A DNA stretch of 36,494 bases, taken from assembly GCA_022822425.1 (NCBI GenBank), contig JAJEBS010000275.1, positions 1 to 36,494 on the forward strand, given 5' to 3'. The translations under genes were made by a program, and so were the position numbers. Within the stretch, counting starts at the first letter, position 1. Each line of letters starts with the position of its first letter. This document shows positions 9,030 to 19,453 of this stretch, in pieces. The notes beneath the pieces are model-generated. The model was given only the letters and a program-made list of their open reading frames with translations. It did not search any database and was not told where the DNA came from. Source of the DNA: Gemmatimonadota bacterium. Its GTDB lineage: Bacteria; Gemmatimonadota; Gemmatimonadetes; Longimicrobiales; Gaopeijiaceae.

Positions 9030-12000
9030 GTGAACATGGCCGAAAGCAAAGAGGATACCTCACCCGACATCGCCGGGATCGTCCGCAATCCACTCGACGA
9101 AATCAAAGCAATCCGGCATCTCTTGGCCGATGTCTACAAGGATGCTGGGGATGGACGGACACTTTTCCGTGAACTTGTTCAGAACGCTGACGATGCCTGT
9201 GCCCGACGGCTAACGCTCACGGTGCTGGAGGGCGGCTGGCGCGATGCGAAAAACAGTCTGCTCCGCGGCCCCGCGCTATTGGTGGCCAATGACGGACCGT
9301 TTCCCACTAAAGATCGTGAAGCGGTGCACAAGGCAATTGGCGGAGCGAAAGAGGGCGATGTCGCTAAGATCGGCACTTTTGGAATTGGCCTGAAGAGCGT
9401 CTTCCACATCTGTGAGGCGTTCCTCTACATCGGCGCCGCCCAATCTGAGTGGCGACCGGGGGTTCTGAACCCATGGTACGGCACCGGCGACTACGGAAAC
9501 GCCGATCCCCTCTTCCCCGATTGGGACAAAGTGGGCGAAGATGATCGGCGGCGGCTTCGGGGCGTCGTGAAGCAACTGCTTGGAGAGACGGACGACGGCC
9601 TGCTGCTGTGGATTCCGTTGCGGCTTAGCGAGCACGATCGGGGCGTCGATGGTCGTCGATTCTGGTTGGCCGATCGTCGACCTAGGTCTCAAGAGCTATG
9701 CTCCTGGTTCGACTGTTCAAAGCCGGCTGCGCTCCTGTTGGCGCAGTGTGGACATCTTCAAGCCATCGATGCGCGGCGTGCAGAGAATCCCAAGACTTTG
9801 GGCGACAGCGTGACGCTGATGAGCGTGGCTCGCCCGGCGGAGAAGTGGTTGGGACGTTATCGGGAGGAAAGCTCCCGGTTTCTCGAGCGATCATTTGGTG
9901 GCGAGATTGAGTCGAGAGCATCGACGTGGTCGGTGGTCGGAATCGAGTCTCTTGACGGCAAGAGTCTGCGCAACCTCCGATCTCACCCCGATTGGCCGCA
10001 GTCTACGGCAAGCTGGAACGGTCGATATGCTACTGTGCCACGAAAAGCGCTCGCTCACGCCGCGGTGACGGTACTACGGCCCGTTGAACGCGACGTCAAC
10101 CCACAGGGGATGCGGATGCGCTGGGCCGTGTTTCTCCCGCTCGACGATGATCCCGCGCCGAGGGCCAGCGCGATCGTCGCGAGCGACGGGCCCTCGCCTG
10201 CGTGGGAGATCATCTTGCACGGTTACTTCTGGCCTTCCCACGATCGCAGGTCCATTCCCGGGATCACCGACGAAGAGGGAGATACCCCAAGTGATGGCAA
10301 GATGCGCGATCGTTGGAATCGCAGATTATGCGAAGAACTGTTGCTTCCCCTGCTGCCACGCACACTCGCCAAAGCGGTTGAGGGTGTCGACGAACGCACT
10401 GCCCACGGGTTGTTGGAACGGGTCGTCCGCTCAGACATTTTCAAGAACCGCATGCGGAGCGTGACGCAACGGCATTGGCTCCTGCCAGTCGTCGCGGAGA
10501 ACCGGGTACATTGGAAGGCGATGGCCGCTGGGGACGCTGGTGCGGGCCAAGTTCTTTCCATCCCGAATTGGGATGAGGCGCCCGAGGGCGTTCGCCCGGC
10601 CTTCTTGGCCTCTTGCCGGGAGGCTGCAGGCGGCGTGGTGTTCATCGAGGACGTTGCGCCTCGATTCTCAGGAGAACTCGACGTCTGGACCGTCGACTAC
10701 CTCGAACGCCTCCTGAACAGTGTTCCGGTGGATGCTCTCGCATCAATCGAATCTCTGAAGTGGCTCGCCGAAGTAGTGAGGCATGTTCTCGCTCCGGATG
10801 CGCGTCGCGAGGACATTCGCACGGCCTTCGTCCGATGGCTTGCGCGACGGATTGGCGAAGGCGCTCTTGCGCTCGCGGTTCGATGGTCCGTCTCGCTAGA
10901 AACTCGCAACGAGTTGCGGGAGGCGTGGCGCGGTCTGTGCGCGGTTATCCCAAGCGCATGGCTTGTGGAAACCCGGGTGGCTACTCGACAGGCTGTCGAG
11001 GAGCTCACTAAGTGTAATGGGGTCATCGGGAAGGGGTTGTTCCTACTGCCGATTGGACACCGCCGAAGCGAGTCACAACCGACTTTGAGCCGTGACAACG
11101 AACGGCTGGATCGTGCGCTGACAGCCTTGGGAGAACGGCTGCATACGGGCGGCGAATCGGAGCGCCTGCGGCGCTCCCGGCTTCTCCTCGCAGAGACACT
11201 CCTCCTAATACGTCCCGAATGTCCAATGGATGACGGTCTGCGTCGGCTACCGTTTCTCCGAGCGATCAGGTTGCCGGAGGACAAGGACGAAGCTTGGTCT
11301 GTCGCCAATCTTCGTTGCCAGATCGAGAACCACCGGGCATTCGCCAGGCCGACTTCCGAGGCTCCGGAAGGGATCTCCGATCCGAAAGCTGCCGTCGCGG
11401 AACTCGCGATGGCGCTGGATGAGCCCGTCTGGTTGGTGAACAGCGACGCAGTGGCGTTCGCCGCCTTCGATGTGCCGACACCCGAGTCCGAGAATCTGGC
11501 CAGTGCGGTGCTTCAGGCCGGGGGTTTTGCCGAACCTGGCTCTCGAACGCCCCTGCTTCTTCGCCTCGTGTCGAACATTTCAGGAAACGCCAATGTTCGC
11601 TTGGCTGCGCGTGCGCTCCTTGCCGGGCGCGCTGCCGATGTTGTCGGGGACCGCGCCGCGCTCTTCTTGACTGGCGGCGGACGCCATCGTGAGTTGCGCA
11701 TCCTGTTGCGCCTTCTCGGCCAGTCATGGCGTGCCGTGGACACACAGTTGGTGGGCTCGCTGTCTCACGACATCCTCGAAGACCTGTCAGTGGGTCAGGC
11801 CGATCTCGAAGCACTGCATCGGCTACTCGACGAATGCTTGAATAGCCAGGCGGACTGGACGTCGCTAATCGACGAGGAGGCACAGCACCTACTTGAGTCC
11901 TTGCACAGCGCGGATCCGGAAGGCCAAGCGCGCTGGCGTCGGATGCCCCTGCACCGAGGCGTCGAAGGCGACCGCGGCGCGTTCGACGACCGTGCACTGT

Positions 12001-15000
12001 GTTCAACGCGAAGCACAGGCGACATTGAGTTGCCCGATGACCTCCTCGCGGGTGTACGCCTGCTGGATCCGGACTCGGTTGTAGCTCACCTCTACACGGA
12101 CGTGCCCAAGCTTGATCGAGATGGGGTGCTTCAGCTGATGTTGAGGCACTCACGCCCGTGGGTTTTCGCCCAACAGATCTTGCAACACATGCGTTCCGCC
12201 GGTGGTCCCGTGGGCCTGCCGCCTGACCTACGCCGACTCATGAGAGTCAGCGGTTGGTTGCCGGATCGCGATGGTCGGGGTCTTGCACCGGATACGGTGC
12301 TCATCGCTCCTGGAGAAGTGCTTGATGCGGTCCACGACCTAGCCGCCCACCGAGCCTTCGGCGAGAAACGGCTTCCCGATGCCATCGATCAGGAGATTTG
12401 GCCGATGGCAGAGGGGGTGGTCCGAGAGGTTCTGGGACGCATGAGGCGCGGACGCCAAGTAGAGCGGATGGTGGACGCCTTGGTTGCCAACGAAGTGGCG
12501 CAAGTTGGTGGCGGCGTTTGGCTTGTCATGCCGGAGCCAAGGTTGGTCAAGGATTCACTGATTGCCTGCGCACTGGAGACGACCCTTGCCGGAGTCCACC
12601 CCGGTTGGAAGCTCGTGTACATCGTCAACCAAGTTCTGGGAGACGGAGGTGGCCAACTACTCGTGAGTTTGACGAAGTCCCTCTGTGCGCCTGTGCCCCC
12701 GGAACATCAGATCGAAATGCTGACACAGCTTGCCGCCAGTAGGCCAGCAAAGAACTCTCCGGATGGCCGCATGTTCAGGCGACTCTTGGACTGTTTCACG
12801 GGGACCAGCGGCTTCTTCGAGGACGTTCTGCCCACGCTCCACCTACCCACCCAGGACGGCAATTGGCACGCGAGCCGAGATGTCGCGAGAACCGAAATCG
12901 GCGTCGCACGACGGCACCGTTTGATTCCCGAACTGCGTCCCATTCTCCGACTGAATGACGACGACCAGCCACTCCCGACGAGCCTTGTCCGAGAGCACCG
13001 GAATGAATCCGTATTGGAGCCGTTGAGATCGTACTTCGAGCCTTGGCGCAATCAAGTCAAGCCCGGTGCCGTGGGTGCGTTTCTCAGTTTGCTGGGGAGC
13101 GGCTGGCGTGGCGAAATCGAGAGCCTCGCCGAGGAATGGCTTGGCGAAGACCTCAGCATTGAGGATATGCGCAGCGAGAGCAAGTTGGTCGGCGCGGACG
13201 GCGAGGATCCTTGTTTGAATGTACGCGTTCGGGTCTCGTCAAGGGTCGCTCGTGGCGATCGTGTTCATGCGGTCAACGTCGTCGGGGAGCTGGTGGAGAT
13301 GGCAGCCGAACCCGACGCCGACACACTGTTCGCCGTAGATCCCGAGTGGGATCCCGGTGCCATGTGGGGAAAGCAGCCTCGTGGGCCCTCATGGATGATC
13401 ACTCTTCGTGACGTCGACCCGCAGAACCGCAGTTCTTCCGAACTCGAAGAGCTGCTCGGCGGGACCACCGAGAAATGGGCAACCAAGTGCCTCAAACTGG
13501 ATCGTGAGCGGGCGAAGGATTGGTGGGCCAAATGGGGCAAGAGTTCCGCGGCTGACCTGAACCCCGTACTCGCGTCCATCACAGCGAACCTGCCGCTCAC
13601 GCTTCGACAGCTCGACGTTCATAGCGAACCTCCGCTCCGGGACGCCCTTAGAGCGGCTGAGCGGGCGCAAAGAAAACGTGAGCAGGCGCCTTCGCAACAA
13701 ACGATCAGGATCGAGAGAGAATCCCTCGACCGCTTGGCGAACCTCATCGGAGCGCGCGAGCATCAGGAATTCCTTTGGAAGCGGGTCAACGAGCTGATGC
13801 ACCGCTACGGCTACCGAAGCGACGGCGTGCTGTTGGAACTCGCACAGAATGCCGACGACGCGCTCGCTCAGGCCGCTGAAATCACAGGTGGGTCTTTGCC
13901 ACACAGCACGCGCCGTTTCTGCGTCCGTGTCCACGAAGTCGGTGGCACGCCCACCGTGGATGTAATGCACTGGGGACGTCCAATCAACGACGCCGGCGGC
14001 GCGGCCTTCCCGGCTGGCCGAGACCGTCAGTGGGATCAGGACCTCTACTTCATGATGCTCATGAATCTGAGCGGCAAGCCTGGCGAAGCACCCGGAGAAC
14101 GCTCGGCGTCCGCGACCACCGGTCGCTTTGGCCTCGGCTTCAAGTCCGTTCACCTTATCTCCTCATCTCCGTCCGTGGTCAGCGGGTTCATCGCGTTCTC
14201 CATTGCCGGGGGTTTGCTTCCCATGAAGCAAGCTGTCCCGGCTGATGCCGATTCATGGATGATTGAAGGCCGTCGAGCTACCCTCGTTCGGATGCCGTTG
14301 CGACGGGACGCGGACGCAAGCAAACTGATCCAGGCGCTGTTTGGTCGCTTTTCCTACGCGCTTGCCTTATTGCCGGTATTCGCACGCCAAGTGCGGGAAG
14401 TCGTGGTGAAAGGCGGACCATTTCGCGGTGTCCATGGCCATGTATTCGATGGCAAGCAGATAGAAGGCGCATCTGCGTGGTCGGTAGGTACGGAAACCGA
14501 GTTGCCCAACCATCCCGGACGCTGGCGAGTCCTGCGTTTCCGGCCCTCGGACTCAGGACGAGAAACCATGGGCACCGCAGCGTTGGCCCTCGGTCTCCAA
14601 GTCCAGCAGGACGACCGGTTGCCAGTCGGAGAAGACGAAGACGCTGAGGTCAGATGCGTTCCGGCCGCCTTCCTCCGGAATGTGCCGTTCCTCTGGAACG
14701 TCACGCCGACGAGAGAGGAATGGGCCTGCGGATACATCGTCAACGGGCCGTTCAAACTTCATCCCGGCCGAACCCGCGTGTCGCTTGATGATGCTACGAC
14801 CCTCCAAGCGGTCGGTGACCTCGGCGACGAACTCGGAAGCGGCTTGATCGAGTTGCACGATGTCTTGACCGGTGCCACAGCGTCGACGCACGGCCCAATG
14901 CTTGGGGGAGACGGTCAGAGCTTCCTGTCGTCTCTGTGGGAGGTGCTCGCCTCCGGCACCGATCAAGGCGATTCGCTACGTCAAGAGTTCCTTCTCCATT

Positions 15001-16757
15001 TGCATGGTAAAGATCGCGGCGTATCCGCTTGGATGGCTGCCCGTCCGGTTGTGCCCACCCGTCTTCCGGCACCATTTCCGCCGCTGCTGCCCCCCCTGCG
15101 TTCAGGGGTGTCGTGGGAAGTCGCGACCGAAGGCTTGGACGATCCCAATCTGTGCGCCGCCCTCGCCGAAATCGACGATGAAGACCTCCGATCCCTAGTC
15201 GCCGGTCGGCGCATCGTGTCCGACGCAACCAACCGACGCCTCGTGCCATTGTGCGCTCTCGCGGGGCCGGACGGCGACCCCATCCGTCCGTCCACGGTTC
15301 GCCCGGCCGACCTCTTGGCGGAACTGGCTGAAAAGTGGGACTACCTCTTGACCCCCACGCGGCTGCACGCGCTGCGCCCCCTTTCCGAAGCTGCGGCTTG
15401 GGATTTGGTTGCCAACGACCCGCACAATGTTGCTTGGCGCACCAAGTTGAGAGCGCGATCGGCTGACGGAAGTGAGGAGCCTCTGCGAAGATTGCTGTTG
15501 CAAGAAGTCTCTGCATTGCAGGATGGAGCTGACGGAGACCATGACGACGAATTGCTGCGGTCCGCCTTCGCTCCCAGCAACAGGATTCTCGACCCGGCGT
15601 ACATCGGATGCCGCGAAGACTGGACCGTGTTCCGGTGGCTTCGGGTGCAGCATCGCATCGATGCCGCCGAAATCGCGGATTGGTACATGGACGTCAGGAA
15701 GGACCTTCGACCCGCCGCGCTTCACTATCTGCTGGACGGAGAGTTGCAGGATTCCGTCCTTCGCCACCTCATCTCACTCAGGACATGCCCATCGTGGCTT
15801 CGGGATTTCGCTGGCGTCAGCCAATTGCTCGAAGAGATTTGCGAAGAAGCCTGGCTTCGCCGGAGACTTCTGGGAGCCCTCTTTCCCGCGCGGTTCGTGT
15901 CAGAGCCGCCGCCACGGCCGGTGCAGATCGACTCTGACACATTCTTCAACCGGCTATCGAAATGGTGGGACGATGACGCCGTGCGTAATGAAGTGATCAC
16001 TGCGTACGAAAGGCGGGCTTGGCCGGAGTGGCTGCGACGAGACGGCGACATTTCAGACCGACTCCAAGCCAAATCAGAAGATCACTGGCTTGCACTGCTG
16101 GTTCTGGGAGTGTGCCGGGGCCTTGGTCTTGCCCGGGACCATCACCACCGTTCATTCCTGGAGTTGGTTCACAAGCGCGGATGGTGGAACGTATTCAAGA
16201 CCCCCGGCGATGAGGGTGCCTGGATGCGGATGCTGCGGGAATGGCAAGACGGTGCATTGGCCAAGCTGCCTTACGCGAAGTGGATGTCACGTTTTCCGGC
16301 GATTTACCAACTTAGTCGATATCGGGATGTCTATGTTCGTTTGCTCAAGTCGGCTGGACAACGCCCGGCGGCCATGTACGACATCACTCGCTTGCTCACG
16401 CCGAGAGTCGACCAGGCTCTCACGGGCGCGGGCACGCACTTCGATGCACCTCCCGCGCCGCTCGATATGGGTCGCCACTGGGTGCTACGGGAACTCGTGC
16501 GTCTGAAGGTTGTCGAGGGTGAGCATCTGTACCGGGACTGCTGGGTACCCGCGGAGCAGGTACTCCGGTTTCTTCGCAACTTCGGCCTCGATCCAGATGA
16601 CGGCATGTCCAACCCGCAGAAGGCGCGCGCTATCTTCAACTTCTTGGCGTCCGAGTTGGAGACGGCAACGCCAAATCTTCATCGTGCCTTCGACATACCT
16701 GTTCGGCACGTGGCTTCGTCGGCGGATCTGCGCCGTCGGTTCGGTTTGGAGCAGTGA
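9030..16757 (+). CDS. Giant sacsin-like protein with two GHKL (Hsp90-type) ATPase modules
   Basis: This is a 2575-aa protein, probably cytoplasmic (no signal or membrane segments). Start GTG 9030 or ATG 9036; neither has a clear ribosome binding site. The first ATPase module has the N-box ELVQNADD (E48-D55), NDGP at 87-90 and the glycine motif GTFGIGLKSVFH at 115-126. The second has ELAQNADD (E1603-D1610) and GRFGLGFKSVHL from G1698. After each ATPase lies a similar motif with HG/NG, F and R: HGYFWPSHDRR from 397 and NGPFKLHPGR from 1905. This repeated layout is that of sacsin/NO VEIN-type ATPases, related to Hsp90, MutL and histidine kinases. The other 1800 or so residues are unassigned; residues 2400-2575 look helical. 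Its stop overlaps the helicase start (TGATG), so the two are almost surely co-expressed. GC is visibly lower than in neighbouring operons. I infer a conflict or defence role from architecture and partner, not from a known system. Confidence 0.88.
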   Translation: MNMAESKEDTSPDIAGIVRNPLDEIKAIRHLLADVYKDAGDGRTLFRELVQNADDACARRLTLTVLEGGWRDAKNSLLRGPALLVANDGPFPTKDREAVHKAIGGAKEGDVAKIGTFGIGLKSVFHICEAFLYIGAAQSEWRPGVLNPWYGTGDYGNADPLFPDWDKVGEDDRRRLRGVVKQLLGETDDGLLLWIPLRLSEHDRGVDGRRFWLADRRPRSQELCSWFDCSKPAALLLAQCGHLQAIDARRAENPKTLGDSVTLMSVARPAEKWLGRYREESSRFLERSFGGEIESRASTWSVVGIESLDGKSLRNLRSHPDWPQSTASWNGRYATVPRKALAHAAVTVLRPVERDVNPQGMRMRWAVFLPLDDDPAPRASAIVASDGPSPAWEIILHGYFWPSHDRRSIPGITDEEGDTPSDGKMRDRWNRRLCEELLLPLLPRTLAKAVEGVDERTAHGLLERVVRSDIFKNRMRSVTQRHWLLPVVAENRVHWKAMAAGDAGAGQVLSIPNWDEAPEGVRPAFLASCREAAGGVVFIEDVAPRFSGELDVWTVDYLERLLNSVPVDALASIESLKWLAEVVRHVLAPDARREDIRTAFVRWLARRIGEGALALAVRWSVSLETRNELREAWRGLCAVIPSAWLVETRVATRQAVEELTKCNGVIGKGLFLLPIGHRRSESQPTLSRDNERLDRALTALGERLHTGGESERLRRSRLLLAETLLLIRPECPMDDGLRRLPFLRAIRLPEDKDEAWSVANLRCQIENHRAFARPTSEAPEGISDPKAAVAELAMALDEPVWLVNSDAVAFAAFDVPTPESENLASAVLQAGGFAEPGSRTPLLLRLVSNISGNANVRLAARALLAGRAADVVGDRAALFLTGGGRHRELRILLRLLGQSWRAVDTQLVGSLSHDILEDLSVGQADLEALHRLLDECLNSQADWTSLIDEEAQHLLESLHSADPEGQARWRRMPLHRGVEGDRGAFDDRALCSTRSTGDIELPDDLLAGVRLLDPDSVVAHLYTDVPKLDRDGVLQLMLRHSRPWVFAQQILQHMRSAGGPVGLPPDLRRLMRVSGWLPDRDGRGLAPDTVLIAPGEVLDAVHDLAAHRAFGEKRLPDAIDQEIWPMAEGVVREVLGRMRRGRQVERMVDALVANEVAQVGGGVWLVMPEPRLVKDSLIACALETTLAGVHPGWKLVYIVNQVLGDGGGQLLVSLTKSLCAPVPPEHQIEMLTQLAASRPAKNSPDGRMFRRLLDCFTGTSGFFEDVLPTLHLPTQDGNWHASRDVARTEIGVARRHRLIPELRPILRLNDDDQPLPTSLVREHRNESVLEPLRSYFEPWRNQVKPGAVGAFLSLLGSGWRGEIESLAEEWLGEDLSIEDMRSESKLVGADGEDPCLNVRVRVSSRVARGDRVHAVNVVGELVEMAAEPDADTLFAVDPEWDPGAMWGKQPRGPSWMITLRDVDPQNRSSSELEELLGGTTEKWATKCLKLDRERAKDWWAKWGKSSAADLNPVLASITANLPLTLRQLDVHSEPPLRDALRAAERAQRKREQAPSQQTIRIERESLDRLANLIGAREHQEFLWKRVNELMHRYGYRSDGVLLELAQNADDALAQAAEITGGSLPHSTRRFCVRVHEVGGTPTVDVMHWGRPINDAGGAAFPAGRDRQWDQDLYFMMLMNLSGKPGEAPGERSASATTGRFGLGFKSVHLISSSPSVVSGFIAFSIAGGLLPMKQAVPADADSWMIEGRRATLVRMPLRRDADASKLIQALFGRFSYALALLPVFARQVREVVVKGGPFRGVHGHVFDGKQIEGASAWSVGTETELPNHPGRWRVLRFRPSDSGRETMGTAALALGLQVQQDDRLPVGEDEDAEVRCVPAAFLRNVPFLWNVTPTREEWACGYIVNGPFKLHPGRTRVSLDDATTLQAVGDLGDELGSGLIELHDVLTGATASTHGPMLGGDGQSFLSSLWEVLASGTDQGDSLRQEFLLHLHGKDRGVSAWMAARPVVPTRLPAPFPPLLPPLRSGVSWEVATEGLDDPNLCAALAEIDDEDLRSLVAGRRIVSDATNRRLVPLCALAGPDGDPIRPSTVRPADLLAELAEKWDYLLTPTRLHALRPLSEAAAWDLVANDPHNVAWRTKLRARSADGSEEPLRRLLLQEVSALQDGADGDHDDELLRSAFAPSNRILDPAYIGCREDWTVFRWLRVQHRIDAAEIADWYMDVRKDLRPAALHYLLDGELQDSVLRHLISLRTCPSWLRDFAGVSQLLEEICEEAWLRRRLLGALFPARFVSEPPPRPVQIDSDTFFNRLSKWWDDDAVRNEVITAYERRAWPEWLRRDGDISDRLQAKSEDHWLALLVLGVCRGLGLARDHHHRSFLELVHKRGWWNVFKTPGDEGAWMRMLREWQDGALAKLPYAKWMSRFPAIYQLSRYRDVYVRLLKSAGQRPAAMYDITRLLTPRVDQALTGAGTHFDAPPAPLDMGRHWVLRELVRLKVVEGEHLYRDCWVPAEQVLRFLRNFGLDPDDGMSNPQKARAIFNFLASELETATPNLHRAFDIPVRHVASSADLRRRFGLEQ

Positions 16758-19453
16758 TGGCGCCTTTCGATACGAACGCACCAGTCCGGCATCCCCGCTT
16801 TGGTACCGGTCATGTCATGCTGGATCAGGGCGAGAGCGTCGTTGTCCGCTTCGAGCACGGGATCGAGGAATGTCTGTCGGCCAACCTCGAGCCTATCGAC
16901 GGTCTGACGGATCGGCTGGCCGCCGGGCGGCTCGATCCCGCGCTGGATGTCGTCACGCGAGTCCTCGGCGAGTGCATTCGCTCAGTCAACGACGCCTGGG
17001 GCGTTTTTTCACGATCCCGCATCGATTTGCTGCCGCACCAGCTCTGGGTCTGCAAGCGCGTCCTCGAATCGTGGCCCACACGATGGCTGGTGGCCGACGA
17101 TGTCGGGCTTGGTAAGACCATCGAAGCGGGCCTCATCCTCATGCCGCTGCTTTCGTCCGGGCGGGTGCGCAGGCTGCTGATACTGGCCCCCGCGAGCTTG
17201 GTCGAACAGTGGCAGGTACGAATGCGCGAGATGTTCGACATCCGGCTCTCGATCTACGTTTCCGATGCCGACACAGACACCTCCGATTACTGGAATACGC
17301 ACGACCGGGTCATTGCCTCCGCCCATACGCTGCGGCTCGACAAGGGCAATCGCTGGGAGCGCCTGTTCGACGCTGAGTCATGGGATCTCGTGCTCATCGA
17401 CGAAGCCCATCACATGAACGTGGACGAACAGCGCCACCGCACGTTGTCGTATCAGCTCGTCGAACGGCTGCAGGAGCGTGGTAAGGTTCAGTCTATGGTG
17501 CTGTTCACGGGTACCCCCCATCGTGGCAAGGACAAGGGATTCCTCTCCCTGCTGAAGTTGCTTCGACCCGAAGATTTTGATCCAGAACAGCCTCTCGAAG
17601 AACAAATCGAGAAACTCCGCACCGTCATGATTCGCAACAACAAGAACTCCGTCACAGACATGTCGGGTGCGCCGCTATTCACTCCGGTGCGATCAAGGCG
17701 GGAGACGTACGCCTACTCACCGCAGGAGACGCATTTCTACGAGCAGCTCACGCAGTTCATCATGACCGGGAAGGCCTATGCCGCCGGTCTTGGATTCCAG
17801 GATCGACGCATGGTGATCCTGATCCTGATCACGATGCAGAAACTCGCGTCGAGTTCCGTGGCGGCAGTGCGGCGGGCTCTCGCGCGACGGCTCGCCCGAC
17901 TCCGTGACGCGAAGGCCAAGTTGGAGGAATCACGCGAGGATCTGGCGCGACTGGAGGAGTTACGAGTTGAGGACGACCCGGCAAATCTGGACGAAATCAG
18001 TCGGCTGGAAGAGCGAGTGGCCGAGAGCCTAAGCGGCGTCAACCTCAACCCGAATGAGATCCCAGCCCTTGAGGAATTGCTCACGGCGGCAAATGACGTC
18101 ACTGAGGAGACGAAGATCGCGCGCATCCTGTCCGTGGTCGAAGAGTCCTTCGCTGACAGATCCGTGCTCTTCTTTACCGAGTACAAGGCGACCCAGGCCC
18201 TGCTCATGAGTGCTCTACATGAGCGTTACGGCGACGGGTGTGTGACGTTCATCAACGGCGACGGTGTCGTTGAGGATGTACGAGATTCATCTGGCAACAC
18301 CTCCGACAGGACGGAGGACCGACGTCTTGCGGCAGCACGCTTTAACCGGGGAGACGTTCGCTTCCTCGTTTCTACGGAAGCGGCGGGCGAGGGCGTCGAC
18401 CTTCAGGAGAACTGCAGCGCCTTGATTCATGTGGACCTGCCGTGGAACCCGATGCGCCTGCACCAGCGCGTTGGACGCGTGAGCCGCTACGGCCAAACCG
18501 ATCCTGTCGAAGCAGTGACGGTGAGGAACCCGGACACGGTGGAGAGCCGGATCTGGGATCTGCTGGACCAGAAGCTTGCTCGAATCAACTTGGCCTTCCA
18601 AGGCGCAATGGACGATCCCGAGGACATTCGACAGCTCGTAATCGGGATGGCATCCCCAGGCATGTTCACGAAGGTATTCTCCGACGCCGACTCTGCCGGC
18701 CTCAGGGGCCAAACGCTCGACCAATGGTTCAATGCCGAGACCGCGACTTTCGGCAGTGAGGACGCGGTGCACACCGTACGAAATCTCATTGGCCATGTCG
18801 CTCGCTTCGATTTCGGAGCCCTGGCGGGCCAGATCCCGCGTGTGGATCTTCCGGATCTGGTACCGTTCTTCAAAGCGATCCTCGCTGTTCGAGGGCGCCG
18901 GCCCGACCAAGCGGACAACCATCGCCTGAGCTTCCGTCCACCGGACGAATGGAAAGATGACTTCTTGATCTCCACGGTCGACCGCTATGACCTTCTCTTC
19001 GCCCGAGAACCGCAACCTAAGCAAAGGGAGGATCTCGCCGGGGTCGGGCTGAGGGTTGTCGACCGTGCGGTTCGGGATGCCGTGACGCTGTCCGCAGCGT
19101 TCGCCACGATCAAAGGCTTGGACGCTCCCATCTTCGTATTCAGTGTGCAGGATCGCATCACCGGCTCCGATGGTCCCATCCGCGCCGCCGTCGTCGCCGC
19201 CGAATCAGGTGCGGACGGCGACTGGAACCTGGTCCGTGATTGGGAACTGGTACATCGTCTGAACCCGTTTGCCGACAAACCCCGCAGCTTCGTATTCAGC
19301 GATGCCGAACCGGCGCTCGACGTTTCGGATCTCATTGCGAGCGCACGACAGTATGTAGTATCGCAGATCGATGCATTGGATCTCCCGTTCGCGTTGCCGA
19401 CGGTCGAGAGCCTGGCTTGCCTCGTACCGGCCGAGCGAAGGCCCATTCGGTGA
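16757..19453 (+). CDS. SNF2/RapA-like DEAH-box helicase
   Basis: This 898-aa SF2 helicase starts at ATG 16757, whose A is the last base of the preceding stop (TGATG); GTG 16754 is in frame one codon earlier. Residues 12-50 (HPRFGTG, FEHGIEECL) look like the small beta-barrel found at the N-terminus of RapA-type helicases. Helicase motifs follow in order: DDVGLGKT (114-121, Walker A), LAPASLVEQW, LIDEAHH (DEAH 215-218), LFTGTPHRG, a coiled-coil insertion (about 370-430), FFTEYKATQAL, STEAAGEGVDLQ, and the arginine-finger motif HQRVGRVSRYGQ. The C-terminal 280 residues are unassigned, and I see no nuclease motif. It should translocate on DNA or remodel nucleoprotein using ATP. SNF2 helicases of this kind occur in DISARM (DrmD) and Dpd defence systems, but the other components of those systems are absent here. 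Confidence 0.92.
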   Translation: MAPFDTNAPVRHPRFGTGHVMLDQGESVVVRFEHGIEECLSANLEPIDGLTDRLAAGRLDPALDVVTRVLGECIRSVNDAWGVFSRSRIDLLPHQLWVCKRVLESWPTRWLVADDVGLGKTIEAGLILMPLLSSGRVRRLLILAPASLVEQWQVRMREMFDIRLSIYVSDADTDTSDYWNTHDRVIASAHTLRLDKGNRWERLFDAESWDLVLIDEAHHMNVDEQRHRTLSYQLVERLQERGKVQSMVLFTGTPHRGKDKGFLSLLKLLRPEDFDPEQPLEEQIEKLRTVMIRNNKNSVTDMSGAPLFTPVRSRRETYAYSPQETHFYEQLTQFIMTGKAYAAGLGFQDRRMVILILITMQKLASSSVAAVRRALARRLARLRDAKAKLEESREDLARLEELRVEDDPANLDEISRLEERVAESLSGVNLNPNEIPALEELLTAANDVTEETKIARILSVVEESFADRSVLFFTEYKATQALLMSALHERYGDGCVTFINGDGVVEDVRDSSGNTSDRTEDRRLAAARFNRGDVRFLVSTEAAGEGVDLQENCSALIHVDLPWNPMRLHQRVGRVSRYGQTDPVEAVTVRNPDTVESRIWDLLDQKLARINLAFQGAMDDPEDIRQLVIGMASPGMFTKVFSDADSAGLRGQTLDQWFNAETATFGSEDAVHTVRNLIGHVARFDFGALAGQIPRVDLPDLVPFFKAILAVRGRRPDQADNHRLSFRPPDEWKDDFLISTVDRYDLLFAREPQPKQREDLAGVGLRVVDRAVRDAVTLSAAFATIKGLDAPIFVFSVQDRITGSDGPIRAAVVAAESGADGDWNLVRDWELVHRLNPFADKPRSFVFSDAEPALDVSDLIASARQYVVSQIDALDLPFALPTVESLACLVPAERRPIR

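Noticed and set aside
8815-9106. Two short minus-strand frames in the island's left spacer
   Set aside because: They overlap each other and the ATPase start, lack ribosome binding sites and show no recognisable motif; one has fairly protein-like composition but not enough to call.
9030-19453. A DISARM or Dpd defence locus
   Set aside because: Only an SNF2 helicase is shared; no DrmA/B/C, methylase, PLD or deazaguanine genes are present.
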